NCBI RefSeq assembly: GCF_014644535.1 | Contig: NZ_BMKW01000004.1 | Location: forward strand, 355,822-419,821 | Source: Neoroseomonas lacus | GTDB lineage: Bacteria > Pseudomonadota > Alphaproteobacteria > Acetobacterales > Acetobacteraceae | DNA: 64,000 nt | Direction: 5' to 3' | In this document: positions 1-8,558 of the stretch, in pieces | Layout: every line of letters begins with the position of its first letter | Numbering within the stretch: position 1 is the first letter of the stretch | The notes under the pieces: generated by a model | Databases searched by the model: none | What the model saw: only the letters and a program-made list of their open reading frames with translations | Told to the model about the DNA's origin: nothing | Translations under genes and position numbers: made by a program

Positions 1-611
1 TTGATCAGCAAGTCGAGCATCGATTCGAGCTCCCCGGCCATCCGGATCTCATCCGTCAGATTCTTGGCGAGGCTCTCCGCGATGAGCACCGGGTGCATCC
101 AGCACAGCGTCGCCTGCTTGATCATCCGCGCCGTCGCGGCGGCGTCGAGGGCCCCGAATTCCCCCCGCGCCGCGCCATCGGCCAACACCCGGCCGAGCGC
201 GCTTTCGACCCGGGCGATGAAGGCGGCGACCACGCCCCAGTGCTCGGCCATGGCCGCGGTGACCATGTCGTGCATGCGCTTTTCCTTGAAGAAAAGCGCC
301 ATGTGGCGGGCGTGCAGCAGACGCATCATGCCGCGCAGGCGGTCGGCGGCGGCGCCGGGACCATTGGCGATGGCGTCGAGGTCTCCGGCGACGCCGGCCA
401 GCAACCGCTCGGCGATCGCCTCGTTGATGGCGCTTTTCGAGGCGAAGAAGCGATAGACATTGGCTGGCGACATGCGGAGTTCGCGGGCGATGTCGGCCAC
501 CGCCGTCTTCTGGTATCCCATGGAGCGGAACAGCGCCTCGGCGGCGTCGAGAATGTTCAGCCGCGTAGCGGCTGCGCGATCTTCCTGGGTGCCTGGGCTC
601 ATTCGATTCAT
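1..611 (-). CDS. TetR/AcrR family transcriptional regulator (3' end beyond window)
   Basis: About 203 codons are visible and the C-terminus runs off the left edge. The N-terminus carries a typical TetR helix-turn-helix at about residues 36-62 (TAVADIARELRMSPANVYRF), followed by the all-helical ligand-binding region. The ATG at 611 is used; a second in-frame ATG lies at 602, so the start is uncertain by three codons. The gene is divergent from the rhodanese gene at 753, so the roughly 140 bp between them probably holds both promoters. The ligand and targets cannot be read from sequence. A DNA-binding repressor role is inferred from the family. Confidence 0.85.
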   Translation of the reverse strand, partial: MNRMSPGTQEDRAAATRLNILDAAEALFRSMGYQKTAVADIARELRMSPANVYRFFASKSAINEAIAERLLAGVAGDLDAIANGPGAAADRLRGMMRLLHARHMALFFKEKRMHDMVTAAMAEHWGVVAAFIARVESALGRVLADGAARGEFGALDAAATARMIKQATLCWMHPVLIAESLAKNLTDEIRMAGELESMLDLLI

Positions 612-752
612 GGTCTGAAAGAATCCGTCAGTCGTCAGAGCATCATACGGTCGGCCTGCCGCGGATGGAAGCAATGACACCATCGTGGCTGTTGCCCTTG
701 CTGCACCACCGTACCATTTTGATAGCAGCATTTTCCCGCAAGGAGCCGCACT

Positions 753-1169
753 GTGGCAGGCGTTCCGGATATCAGCCCGAAAGAGACTTGGCGGCGCCTC
801 TCCGAGGATGCCGATACTGCGCTGGTCGATGTCCGCACCGATGCGGAATGGAATTTCGTCGGCCTGCCGGACCTCGCCGCGGTAGGCAAGCAGCCTGTGC
901 TCATCCCCTGGCAGATCTACCCGACCATGCAGGTGAACGGGCATTTCGCCGACCATCTGCACAAGGCGGGGCTGACTTCGCTGCACAAGATCTTCTTCAT
1001 CTGCCGGTCCGGCGCGCGCTCGCTGGCGGCGGGCCAGGCGGCGCAGGCGGCGGGCTTCCCGCATGTCTTCAACGTGGCCGATGGCTTCGAGGGCCCGGCC
1101 GATGCGGATGGCCATCGCGGCACCGTCGCCGGCTGGAAGGCCGACGGCCTGCCCTGGCGGCAACGTTGA
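753..1169 (+). CDS. Rhodanese-like domain protein
   Basis: A single-domain rhodanese of 138 residues. The active-site loop CRSGARS gives a candidate catalytic Cys at about residue 84, and LVDVRTDAEW near residues 24-33 is the conserved CH2A-like entry motif. Proteins of this family transfer sulfane sulfur or act as sulfur carriers, usually in the cytoplasm; no signal peptide is seen. The start is GTG, chosen because an AAGGAG ribosome binding site sits seven bases upstream (740-745). The natural sulfur donor and acceptor are not indicated by the neighbours, a TetR regulator and a DUF3237 gene. Confidence 0.85.
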   Translation: MAGVPDISPKETWRRLSEDADTALVDVRTDAEWNFVGLPDLAAVGKQPVLIPWQIYPTMQVNGHFADHLHKAGLTSLHKIFFICRSGARSLAAGQAAQAAGFPHVFNVADGFEGPADADGHRGTVAGWKADGLPWRQR

Positions 1170-1212
1170 AGCGCGGGCATTCTCCCCTCACCATTCAATG
1201 GGGGAGAACGCC

Positions 1213-1680
1213 ATGACCACCTTGCCGCTGACATCCGAGTTCCTGTTCCGCTTGGCGCTGTCTGCCGGCGCGCCGCAGATGGCTGGCACCGCGACCAATG
1301 GCGAGCTGCGCATCATTCCGGTGACGGGCGGCACAGCTGAGGGCCCGCGCTTCACCGGCGAATTGGTGCCCGGCACGGCGGCCGACTGGCTGCGCGTCTT
1401 CCCTGACGGCACCGCGCATATGGATGTTCGGCTGACGCTGAAATCGACCTCGGGTGCCATCGTCTACATGCACTACACCGGCCTGCGTCATGGCCCGGCC
1501 GAGGTGCTGGCCCGAATGAACAGCGGCCAGCCGACCGATCCCTCGGAGTATTATTTCCGCACCGCCATCCGCTTCGAAACCGGCTCACCGGAATTCGCCT
1601 GGATGAACAAGGTGATCGCCGTGGGCATCGGCCAGCGCCCCCCTTCGGGCCCGACCTACGACGTCTACGCCATCGCCTGA
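1213..1680 (+). CDS. DUF3237 domain-containing protein
   Basis: A protein of 155 residues matching the DUF3237 pattern: a GG.GPR..G...PG.ADW stretch at about residues 39-59 and a later R..LK...GA.I...Y.G segment at about 73-90. The family is a small beta-barrel of unknown biochemical role, often next to catabolic genes. The ATG at 1213 is chosen because GGGGAG lies just upstream (1201-1206); the longer open frame upstream overlaps the rhodanese gene in another frame and is not believed. It lies 43 bp after the rhodanese stop and may be co-transcribed. No function is claimed. Confidence 0.8.
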   Translation: MTTLPLTSEFLFRLALSAGAPQMAGTATNGELRIIPVTGGTAEGPRFTGELVPGTAADWLRVFPDGTAHMDVRLTLKSTSGAIVYMHYTGLRHGPAEVLARMNSGQPTDPSEYYFRTAIRFETGSPEFAWMNKVIAVGIGQRPPSGPTYDVYAIA

Positions 1681-1720
1681 TGGCCGCCCCCGCCGCGCCA
1701 GTGCTGCCCAGGTAACCGAC

Positions 1721-1757
1721 AAAAAAAGAGGGGGTGCGGGGGAGTTCGCTCCCCCGC
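1721..1757 (-). terminator. Rho-independent terminator of the minus-strand Bug-family gene
   Basis: A perfect 9-bp stem GCGGGGGAG / CTCCCCCGC (1736-1744 and 1749-1757) closes on a four-base loop. Read on the minus strand, it is followed after eight bases by seven consecutive T (1721-1727 complement). It lies directly after the stop of the binding-protein gene at 1767 and before the convergent DUF3237 gene. Confidence 0.75.
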
Positions 1758-1766
1758 CCTTCACGT

Positions 1767-2735
1767 CTACCGCGGCACATCCAGCCGTTGCAGGATCGGC
1801 CGCCACTGCTCGTCCGACCGCTTCAGGAAGGCCGCGAAATCATCCGGTGTGCCGCCGGCAAGGAACTGCCCATCGGTGGTCAGGCGTTCGCGAATGCGGG
1901 CATCCTGCAGCGCCTGGTTCGCCGCGGCATTCACCCGCAGCACGAAGTCCGCCGTCGTCCCGGCGGGAGCGAGCAGCCCGAACCACGACAGCACGTCGAG
2001 CCCTGGGGCATATTGCGCGATGGAAGGCACGTCGGGCGTCGATTCCACCCGCCGCTCACTGGTCCAGGCGATCAGCCGTCCTTGCCGGTTGCGGTAGACC
2101 GGCTGACCGGTGCCGCCGGCGACGATCAGCATGTCGATGTCGCCGGCCAGGAAGGCCGTGAGCTGCGCCGAATCTCCTCGATAGGTGACGTCCTGCATCG
2201 TGATGCCGAGGCGTTCCATCACCATCAACATTGCCACATTGGTCAGCGTGGTCGGGCCATTCGTGCCGTAGGTCATCAGCCCGGGGCGCGCCTTGGCCGC
2301 CGCGACCCAGGCCGGCACGTCGACCGGCCCGCCCTCGAGCCTGGTGATGATGGCGAAGGGGAAGGTCGTCGCCAGCATGACGGGGGCGAAGTCCTCCACC
2401 TTGTAGGGAAGGTTCGGCACGATCACGGGGTTGATGGTCAGGGTGGTGCCGGCGGCCATCAACAGGGTCAGCCCGTCCGGCCGCGACCGCGCGACGTATT
2501 CTGCGCCGATCACGGTGTTCGCGCCGGGGCGGTTTTCCACCTGCACCGGTTGGCCGAGCACCGTCGTCATCCGCTCGGCCAGCAGCCGGCTGACGATGTC
2601 CGTGCTGCCGCCAGGCGCGAAGGGGACGACGATGGTGATCGGCCGCGCCGCCCCCTGCGCCAGGGCGGACGCGGGAAGCGCGGCAAGGCTCGCCAATGCG
2701 CCGGCGAGCGGCCGGCGTCCGATGCTGAAGGTCAT
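1767..2735 (-). CDS. Bug/TctC-family tripartite tricarboxylate transporter substrate-binding protein
   Basis: A protein of 322 residues with a twin-arginine-flavoured signal sequence (GRRPLAGALASLAALPASALA). It then shows the family landmarks: ITIVVPFAPGGSTDIVSR near the mature N-terminus, VENRPGAN, and a C-terminal helical region. Bug proteins are periplasmic solute receptors for carboxylates or other small organic acids. No TctA/TctB membrane genes are nearby, so this is an orphan receptor sitting at the 3' end of an amino acid ABC transporter cluster. ATG 2735 is used because AGGA lies at suitable spacing; an ATG at 2747 is the alternative. It is followed by a clear terminator. Confidence 0.88.
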   Translation of the reverse strand: MTFSIGRRPLAGALASLAALPASALAQGAARPITIVVPFAPGGSTDIVSRLLAERMTTVLGQPVQVENRPGANTVIGAEYVARSRPDGLTLLMAAGTTLTINPVIVPNLPYKVEDFAPVMLATTFPFAIITRLEGGPVDVPAWVAAAKARPGLMTYGTNGPTTLTNVAMLMVMERLGITMQDVTYRGDSAQLTAFLAGDIDMLIVAGGTGQPVYRNRQGRLIAWTSERRVESTPDVPSIAQYAPGLDVLSWFGLLAPAGTTADFVLRVNAAANQALQDARIRERLTTDGQFLAGGTPDDFAAFLKRSDEQWRPILQRLDVPR

Positions 2736-2808
2736 GGAGCGTATCATTCCTGGGCGTTCATGATGGTCGGCCGTGCTCTGGTGGCGCGGTCGACGCATCA
2801 TCGCCCGA

Positions 2809-3483
2809 TCAGCGGCGTCCCGCCAACTGCCGGTTCTCCAACTGCGACAACACCCGCACCACCGGCCAGAGCAGGATGAAATAAACCACCGCCGCCACCA
2901 TGATCGGTGTGGCATTGTAGGTGACGGACTGCGCCTGGCGTGCCTGGAACAGCAATTCCGGCAGCGCGACGACGGAGGCGATGGAGGTCAGCTTCACCAC
3001 CTCCAGCGTGTTCGAGATGAGGTCGGGCAACACGTTGCGCACCGCCTGCGGCAGCACGACGTAGCGCATCGTCTGTCCGCGGGTGAGGCCGGTCGATCGC
3101 GCCGCTTCCAGCTGCCCTTGCGGCACGCTCTCGATGCCGGCGCGCAGGATCTCGCCGTAATAGGCGCCGGTATTGAGGAAGAAGCCGATCGCCACCGCGC
3201 CCCAGGGCCCGACATCAATCCCGATGAAGGGGAGCCCGGCGAAGATGAAGATCAGCAGCACGAGCGGCGGCAGCGCGCGGAAGGTGTCCACCCACACCCG
3301 CAGCGGCCATTTCACCCAAGGGGAGTGAACGGTGGACAGTACCGCGATGATGATGCCGCCGATCATCCCCAGCGGCACCACCAGCGCTGAGAGCAGTAAC
3401 GTCGCCTGCAATCCCTGCCACAGGATCGGCCAGGCATCATGGACGATCTGCCAGTTGAAGAAGGTCTCGATGAACAGGTCCAT
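2809..3483 (-). CDS. Polar amino acid ABC transporter permease (second subunit)
   Basis: A 224-residue integral membrane protein of the His/Glu/Gln family. Several hydrophobic helices and the conserved EAA loop EAARSTGLTRGQTMRYVVLPQA, which contacts the ATPase, are visible. The ATG at 3483 lies five bases after the stop of the first permease; a GTG at 3492 overlapping that stop is possible. It forms the heterodimeric channel with the gene at 3489-4169. The operon with the binding protein (5586-6425) and ATPase (4846-5586) indicates import of an amino acid or similar polar solute. The substrate cannot be told from sequence. Confidence 0.9.
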   Translation of the reverse strand: MDLFIETFFNWQIVHDAWPILWQGLQATLLLSALVVPLGMIGGIIIAVLSTVHSPWVKWPLRVWVDTFRALPPLVLLIFIFAGLPFIGIDVGPWGAVAIGFFLNTGAYYGEILRAGIESVPQGQLEAARSTGLTRGQTMRYVVLPQAVRNVLPDLISNTLEVVKLTSIASVVALPELLFQARQAQSVTYNATPIMVAAVVYFILLWPVVRVLSQLENRQLAGRR

Positions 3484-3488
3484 GGGGC

Positions 3489-4169
3489 TCACCGCTTCCA
3501 CGCGAAGCGCGTTTCGATCCATCGACCGAACACGACGACCGGCAGGAACAGCACCAGATAGGCTATGGCGCCGAGGGTGAGCGGCGACGGGTTGAAGGAG
3601 AACGACACCCCGGCATTCGCCGCGCCCAGGATGTCCGGCACGGCGACCACGGACGCCAGCGCGGTGCCCTTGGTGATGGCGATGGTGCGGTTCGTCAGCG
3701 GCGGGATGGTGATGCGCAGCGCCTGCGGCAGCACGACATAGCCCAGCGTCTGCACGAAGCCGAGCCCGGTGGAACGCGCCGCCTCCCATTGCCCCTTCGC
3801 CACCGAGGTGATGCCGGCCCAGAAGATCTCCTCGGTGAAGGCCATCAGCACCAGCGTCAGCGCCAGCCAGGCGGCGACGAAACCCGACAACTCGATCCCG
3901 GCATTGGGCAGGCCGAAGAACAACAGCACGATAATGACCAACGGCGGCAAGGCGCGGAACAGATCGACAACGAAAATGATCAGCCAGTTCAGCGGCCGTA
4001 TGCCGAAGGCACGCAGCAGTGCCAGCAGCAGCCCGAGCGTGAGCCCGGCGGCGATGATGCACAGCGCCAGCACCACGGTCAGCCCGAAGCCCTCGATGAT
4101 CTTGGGCAGGTACTGCGCCATGACCCGGGCATTGAAGAAGCTGTCGGTGAAGCGTTCCCAGCCGGTCAT
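3489..4169 (-). CDS. Polar amino acid ABC transporter permease (first subunit)
   Basis: A 226-residue inner-membrane permease with the EAA motif EAARSTGLGFVQTLGYVVLPQ and the LFRALPPLV signature shared with its partner. The two permeases are paralogous along their whole length, as is usual for this transporter class. The gene starts 677 bp downstream of the ATPase 3' end because a plus-strand gene (4253-4837) occupies the space, so either the transcript passes through an antisense gene or the permeases have their own promoter. The ATG at 4169 begins MTGWERFTDSFF. Confidence 0.9.
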   Translation of the reverse strand: MTGWERFTDSFFNARVMAQYLPKIIEGFGLTVVLALCIIAAGLTLGLLLALLRAFGIRPLNWLIIFVVDLFRALPPLVIIVLLFFGLPNAGIELSGFVAAWLALTLVLMAFTEEIFWAGITSVAKGQWEAARSTGLGFVQTLGYVVLPQALRITIPPLTNRTIAITKGTALASVVAVPDILGAANAGVSFSFNPSPLTLGAIAYLVLFLPVVVFGRWIETRFAWKR

Positions 4170-4252
4170 GGCGCGCGCCTGCCGCGCCGGGCTGCGCTAT
4201 GATGACGGCGGCGGGGGCACGGTGCCCTGCCGGCGATGAAAGGATGCACCGG

Positions 4253-4837
4253 ATGCAGCCATTGAAGACCGCGACCCTGGCCGCCCTGGCCCTGCTCTGC
4301 ATGGCCGCCGGCCCGCCGCCGGAGGATCAGCGCATGGTCCCCGGCGGGCGAGGCGGCTTCGTCAGCCATGGCGAGGATGGCTGCTGGCTGTGGGCGAGCG
4401 GCCTGCGCGCGGGGGTTGAGATCACCAGCGCCTCCTGGACCGGCCCCTGCCCGGAAGGTCCGGCCGAAGGCGAGGGCCGCGCCGTGATCACTTGGCGCGA
4501 GGACGGCAACGAACGAGCCATGATCTACGAAGGCAGCCTGCGCGGCGGCAAGAACGAGGGCTCGGGCCGCCTGACCATCACCGCCGGCAAGCAGGTCCGC
4601 GTGACGCAGGAGGGCATGTTCCGCGACGACCATTTCGTCTCGGGTCGGGTCGAGATCCCCGAAGCCGGCATCGTCTATGAAGGCGGCTGGCGCCTGACCC
4701 ACCCGAACGGCCGCGGCAAGCTGGTGTTGCGCGGCCGCGTCATCGAGGGCAACTGGACCAATGGCTGCCTGCGCGGCCCGCGCGGCTGGTTCGCCTTCAC
4801 CCGCCCCGCGCGCGAATGCGAGGGCATCGACACCTGA
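4253..4837 (+). CDS. Secreted MORN-repeat-like protein of unknown function
   Basis: A protein of 194 residues with a short signal peptide (LATLAALALLCMAAG-like core at residues 5-20). MORN-type YEG repeats are clear at about 92-108 (YEGSLRGGKNEGSGRLTI) and 142-159 (YEGGWRLTHPNGRGKL), with weaker copies around them. Four cysteines (44, 66, 172, 189) could form disulfides in the periplasm. ATG 4253 is chosen because AAAGGA lies about eight bases upstream; ATG 4244 is possible. It is transcribed against, and placed inside, the amino acid ABC transporter cluster. Its function is unknown. Confidence 0.75.
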   Translation: MQPLKTATLAALALLCMAAGPPPEDQRMVPGGRGGFVSHGEDGCWLWASGLRAGVEITSASWTGPCPEGPAEGEGRAVITWREDGNERAMIYEGSLRGGKNEGSGRLTITAGKQVRVTQEGMFRDDHFVSGRVEIPEAGIVYEGGWRLTHPNGRGKLVLRGRVIEGNWTNGCLRGPRGWFAFTRPARECEGIDT

Positions 4838-4845
4838 GCGCGGCA

Positions 4846-5586
4846 TCAATGCCGCTCGATCTGCGATATGAAGGCGCGCGTGCGCGCGTGTTTCGGCGCA
4901 TCGAAGAAATCGCCCGGCACGCCTTCCTCGACGATCAGCCCATCGGCCATGAACACGACGCGGTCGGCCGCCGCCTTGGCGAAGCCCATCTCGTGGCTGA
5001 CCACAACCATGGTCATGCCGTCCTCGCGCAACTCGCGCATCACCGCCAGCACGCCGCCGACCAATTCGGGGTCGAGCGCGCTGGTCGGTTCGTCGAACAG
5101 CATCACCCGCGGCTCCAGCGCGATGGCGCGCGCGATCGCGACGCGCTGCTGCTGCCCGCCTGAGAGTTGCAGCGGGAAATGGTCGGCCCGGTCGGCCAGG
5201 TGCACGCGCTTGAGCGCTTCCTGCGCCTTCGCCTCCGCCTCGGCGCGGCCCATCCCCTGCACCTTGCGCAGGGCGAGCGCGACATTCCCGAGCGCGGTCA
5301 TGTGCGGATAAAGGTTGAAGGACTGGAACACCATGCCGATGCGCTGGCGCGCCTTGTTGATGTCCGTGCGCGCGTCGAGCATGTCGATGCCGTCCACCAC
5401 GACCGAGCCGGAGGACGGGTCCTCCAGCCGGTTCAGGCAGCGCAGCAAGGTGGACTTGCCCGACCCCGAGGGGCCGATCAGGAAGACCAGTTCCTTCTCG
5501 GCCACGCGCAAATCCACGCCTTTCAGGACATGAAGATGCCCGAAATGCTTGTGGATCGCGCGCGCCTCGACGATCGGGGGTGTCAT
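4846..5586 (-). CDS. Polar amino acid ABC transporter ATP-binding protein
   Basis: A 246-residue ATPase with Walker [10 protein letters not shown] at 38-46, signature LSGGQQQR at 141-148, Walker B VMLFDEP at 161-167 and a switch histidine in VVVSHEMGF. It closely fits the GlnQ/HisP type, which energises uptake of amino acids. The ATG at 5586 overlaps the stop of the upstream binding-protein gene by one base (TGATG), implying translational coupling. It ends nine bases from the convergent MORN-repeat gene. Confidence 0.93.
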   Translation of the reverse strand: MTPPIVEARAIHKHFGHLHVLKGVDLRVAEKELVFLIGPSGSGKSTLLRCLNRLEDPSSGSVVVDGIDMLDARTDINKARQRIGMVFQSFNLYPHMTALGNVALALRKVQGMGRAEAEAKAQEALKRVHLADRADHFPLQLSGGQQQRVAIARAIALEPRVMLFDEPTSALDPELVGGVLAVMRELREDGMTMVVVSHEMGFAKAAADRVVFMADGLIVEEGVPGDFFDAPKHARTRAFISQIERH

Positions 5587-6425
5587 CAGCCGCAGTTCGG
5601 GTTCTGCGGGGTCGGGTCGAAGCCGGGCAGGTCGGGCACGCCATAGCCGGGGAATTCGATCCGCTCGGCCTGGTCGGGGCCGGGGGCGGAACCGAACCAC
5701 TTCTCCGACAGCCGCGCCACGGTGCCGTCACGCTTCATGCAGGTGATGATGTCCTCGACCTGGTTGCGCATCGCGCCGGAATCGCGGCGGAACGGCGTGC
5801 CCCAGTGGAAGCGCGTGCCCGGCAGGACGTAGTCGGCGACATAGAGCGGCGAGCGCGACGCCGAGTAGCGGATCACCGTATTGCCCGACAGGTTCGCATA
5901 GGCGCGGCCCTGGATGACCGCCTGGGCCGCATCGGCCTGGCTGTCGAAGGCGAGCAGCGTCAGGTTCAGCCGTTCGCGGTTGTTGTTGACCCATTGCTCA
6001 TACGGCGTGCCCTTGTTCACGCTGATGGTCTTGCCGCGCAGGTCTTCCTCCGAACGGATCGGCGGGGTGCCGCGACGGATGCCGAACTGCAACTCGGTCC
6101 ACAGATAGCCCTCGGTGAACAGCAGCGCCTGGGCGCGTTCCGGGGTGACCGTGGTGGGGGCGCAAAGGAAATCATACCGCCCCGCATTCATCGCCGGAAT
6201 CAGGCCCGAGAAGGCGGCGCTGTCGATCACGATCTCCCGGCCCATCCGGCGCGCGACTTCGCGGAACAGGTCGATCTGGAAGCCCTGCACGCCGCCCTGG
6301 AGTGAGGGGAAGGCGTGCGGGGCGAAGGTGCCATCCACGCCGCAGCGCAGGGGCGGCTGCGTCTGGGCAAGGGCCGGCCCGGCGGCGATGGCCGAGAGCA
6401 AGGCGGCGGCGATGAGCCTGCGCAT
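5586..6425 (-). CDS. Polar amino acid ABC transporter substrate-binding protein
   Basis: A 279-residue periplasmic receptor of family 3. The signal peptide ends after about residue 20 ([12 protein letters not shown]). The conserved region [18 protein letters not shown] and the segment [18 protein letters not shown] are typical of amino acid receptors. The ATG at 6425 has a GGAGG site seven bases upstream. It is the first gene of the importer operon, so the main promoter should lie between 6425 and the divergent small membrane protein at 6570. Confidence 0.9.
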   Translation of the reverse strand: MRRLIAAALLSAIAAGPALAQTQPPLRCGVDGTFAPHAFPSLQGGVQGFQIDLFREVARRMGREIVIDSAAFSGLIPAMNAGRYDFLCAPTTVTPERAQALLFTEGYLWTELQFGIRRGTPPIRSEEDLRGKTISVNKGTPYEQWVNNNRERLNLTLLAFDSQADAAQAVIQGRAYANLSGNTVIRYSASRSPLYVADYVLPGTRFHWGTPFRRDSGAMRNQVEDIITCMKRDGTVARLSEKWFGSAPGPDQAERIEFPGYGVPDLPGFDPTPQNPNCG

Positions 6426-6569
6426 TGTAAATCCTCCGTGTTGATGCCGTGCAACATTTTCAGATGGCCGCCCTGCTGTCCATGCAGGCTCCGCCACAAA
6501 ACTGCCTTATCACCACCCCGGTGGTGCCGCGGCGAGGGTGTTCAACCAGCGCTGAACGGAGCAACCCCC

Positions 6570-6767
6570 ATGCCACTCATTCCCATCACGCTGATCGCAA
6601 CCGGGTTCCTGGGCAACCTCTTGCTGGTGGCGCTGTTGATCGGTGACGCGACGGCGCCGGGGCGCATCCCGCTGGCCGCCGCCGCCGTGCTGGCGCTGGG
6701 CGGCACTGCCTTGATGTTGGGCGGATTGATGTGGCTGGAACCATCCCGCAGGCACAGCGCGGAATAG
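6570..6767 (+). CDS. Small two-helix membrane protein of unknown function
   Basis: A 65-residue protein made of two hydrophobic segments (about residues 4-24 and 33-55) joined by a short polar turn and ending in a charged tail (EPSRRHSAE). The ATG at 6570 has GGAG eight bases upstream. It is divergent from the amino acid importer. I recognise no family. The downstream stretch 6768-7060 has no convincing gene. Confidence 0.6.
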   Translation: MPLIPITLIATGFLGNLLLVALLIGDATAPGRIPLAAAAVLALGGTALMLGGLMWLEPSRRHSAE

Positions 6768-7060
6768 CCGGACCACGACGCTCGCTGGCGGGGGGCTGGT
6801 GCCGCCGGCATGCGTGTCGTCGGCATGCCGGCCCACCGGCCGCGGCACGCAGCCTCCCTCGCCGAGGGTCGACAGCCGCCATCAACTCCCCATCGGGACG
6901 CTCTCCGGCCGGACTGACCCGCATCGTGGCGACCCCGCGCCGAGCGCCCGATGCGGCCCGAGATGCACGGCGGCATCGCATCTGAACGAGTGATGCAGTC
7001 GTTCGGTCCGGCAATCCCGCACATGCCGCCGCATGCTGGTGCTGCGCCCCCGCCGCGCCG

Positions 7061-7693
7061 TCAGCGCTCCAGATGACGATTGTCCATGCCGCGATAAACC
7101 ACCAGCGCGCGCGCCTCCCGCAGGCTGGGCGTCATCTCCAGCCAATCGAGGAATTCCACCAGCACCTTGCCGGTGATGTCCGCCACCCGACGGCGATGCG
7201 CCTGTTCCGGCGTGAACCAACCGAGATGTTCCAACTCCCCCGATCCGGCGATCTCGCCATGCACGGCCTCGGCGGGGGCGGCGAGGAAACGGGCATTGAA
7301 ACGGATCGGTCGGCCCCCCGGCGTGACCGCGCGGCAGACGTAATGCAACGCGGCGAGGTCGGCCGCGACACCATCGCCGCGCCGTTCGCCCAGCACCAGG
7401 CCGGTTTCCTCGAACAATTCACGCGCCGCGGCAATGCCCAGGGCGCGCGCGCGGGCCGGGGTCGCGCGGCGTTCCAGCATGGCGCGCACGACGGGCTGCA
7501 ATTCGCTGACGGCGGGCTGGCGATGGTCGTCCGGATCGACGCGGCCGCCGGGGAACACCATCACATCGGGCATGAAGCGATGCTTCGCGTGGCGCTGGCC
7601 CATCAGCACTTCCGGGCCTGACGGGCCGATACGCCACAGGATCAGGCTCGCCGCGTCGCGCGGTTTCACGATGCGGCGCGACCGGCCTTCCAC
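7061..7693 (-). CDS. NUDIX hydrolase
   Basis: About 210 residues. The VMVFPGGRVDPDD entry and the NUDIX helix core RELFEETGLVLGE are present; the usual Gx5Ex7 lead-in is altered (ARALGIAAARELFEETG). That layout resembles the NUDT7/NUDT19-like group, which includes CoA diphosphatases, so hydrolysis of an acyl-CoA or related nucleotide is plausible but not shown. The start is uncertain: GTG 7693 is used; TTG 7732 overlapping the upstream nitroreductase stop and GTG 7669 are alternatives. It is the last gene of the five-gene minus-strand cluster. Confidence 0.8.
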   Translation of the reverse strand: MEGRSRRIVKPRDAASLILWRIGPSGPEVLMGQRHAKHRFMPDVMVFPGGRVDPDDHRQPAVSELQPVVRAMLERRATPARARALGIAAARELFEETGLVLGERRGDGVAADLAALHYVCRAVTPGGRPIRFNARFLAAPAEAVHGEIAGSGELEHLGWFTPEQAHRRRVADITGKVLVEFLDWLEMTPSLREARALVVYRGMDNRHLER

Positions 7694-7724
7694 ATCTGCG
7701 CCACCGGGGTTGTCCGCCGTCGGG

Positions 7725-8537
7725 TCAGTCAAGCGCGAAGCCCCGCAGCCGCAGCCAGGTGCGGAAGCCGAAGCGTTCCGGCACGGAAAGCTGCCGCGCC
7801 GAATTCTCCGACCAGGTGCAGCCTTCCGGCGCGGGCCCGTGCACATCCGGGTAGCGCGGCTTCTGCTTCGGGCGCAGCGCGTCATACTCGGCCAGCGCCG
7901 TCGGCAGGCCCGCATCGTCATAGATCTCGCGATGGACGACGACCGAGGGCGGCAGGCGCGGCGTCGGCTCGTTGCGCGCCTCCGGCCAACCCAGCGTCAG
8001 CCCGGCCACCGGATAGACGCCGTCGGGCAGGCCGAACAGTGGCGCGACCTTCTCGATATGGCTGCGCACATAGGAAATCGGGCAGGTGCCGAGCCCGGCG
8101 GCATCGGCCGCCGCGATCGCCATGCCCATCGCCAGCGCTGCATCCACCGCGGTGTTGAGGAAGGTGTCCATGTTGTTGTTCGCGTGCGTGCGCCCGTGAC
8201 GCTCGCAGGCGCGCTGGCCGCGGCGCATGTCGCCGCAGAAAAGCAGCAGCACCGGCGCGTCCTTGATCCAGGGCATGCTGCCGATCCAGTCGGCCACCTT
8301 GGCGATCTTGGCCGGGTCCTGCGTGACGATGATCGAGAATTGCTGCAGGTCCGACTTCGACGGCGCCGATTGCGCCGCCGCCAGCACGGTGTCGAGCAGC
8401 GCGTCGTCGACCGCCTCGGCCCGGTAGCGCCGCGTCACGCGACGGTCGAGCAATGCCGCAAGGGCCGGCGGGATCTCCAGCGGCGGTGCGAAGGGCAGGG
8501 TGCCGAAGCGGGCGCGGATCAGGTCATCGGGGGTCAT
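7725..8537 (-). CDS. Nitroreductase family protein
   Basis: A 270-residue FMN-dependent oxidoreductase. RRVTRRYRAEAVDD and AAAQSAPSKSDLQQFSIIV are the standard N-terminal phosphate- and FMN-binding segments, and AAADAAGLGTCPISYVR is the conserved mid-domain motif. The family reduces nitro compounds, quinones or enones with NAD(P)H in the cytoplasm; the substrate is not predictable. It lies 21 bp after the acyl-CoA synthetase, in the same direction, so it is probably in one transcript. Confidence 0.9.
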   Translation of the reverse strand: MTPDDLIRARFGTLPFAPPLEIPPALAALLDRRVTRRYRAEAVDDALLDTVLAAAQSAPSKSDLQQFSIIVTQDPAKIAKVADWIGSMPWIKDAPVLLLFCGDMRRGQRACERHGRTHANNNMDTFLNTAVDAALAMGMAIAAADAAGLGTCPISYVRSHIEKVAPLFGLPDGVYPVAGLTLGWPEARNEPTPRLPPSVVVHREIYDDAGLPTALAEYDALRPKQKPRYPDVHGPAPEGCTWSENSARQLSVPERFGFRTWLRLRGFALD

Positions 8538-8558
8538 GGCGGCAGCCTCGCACGGTGT

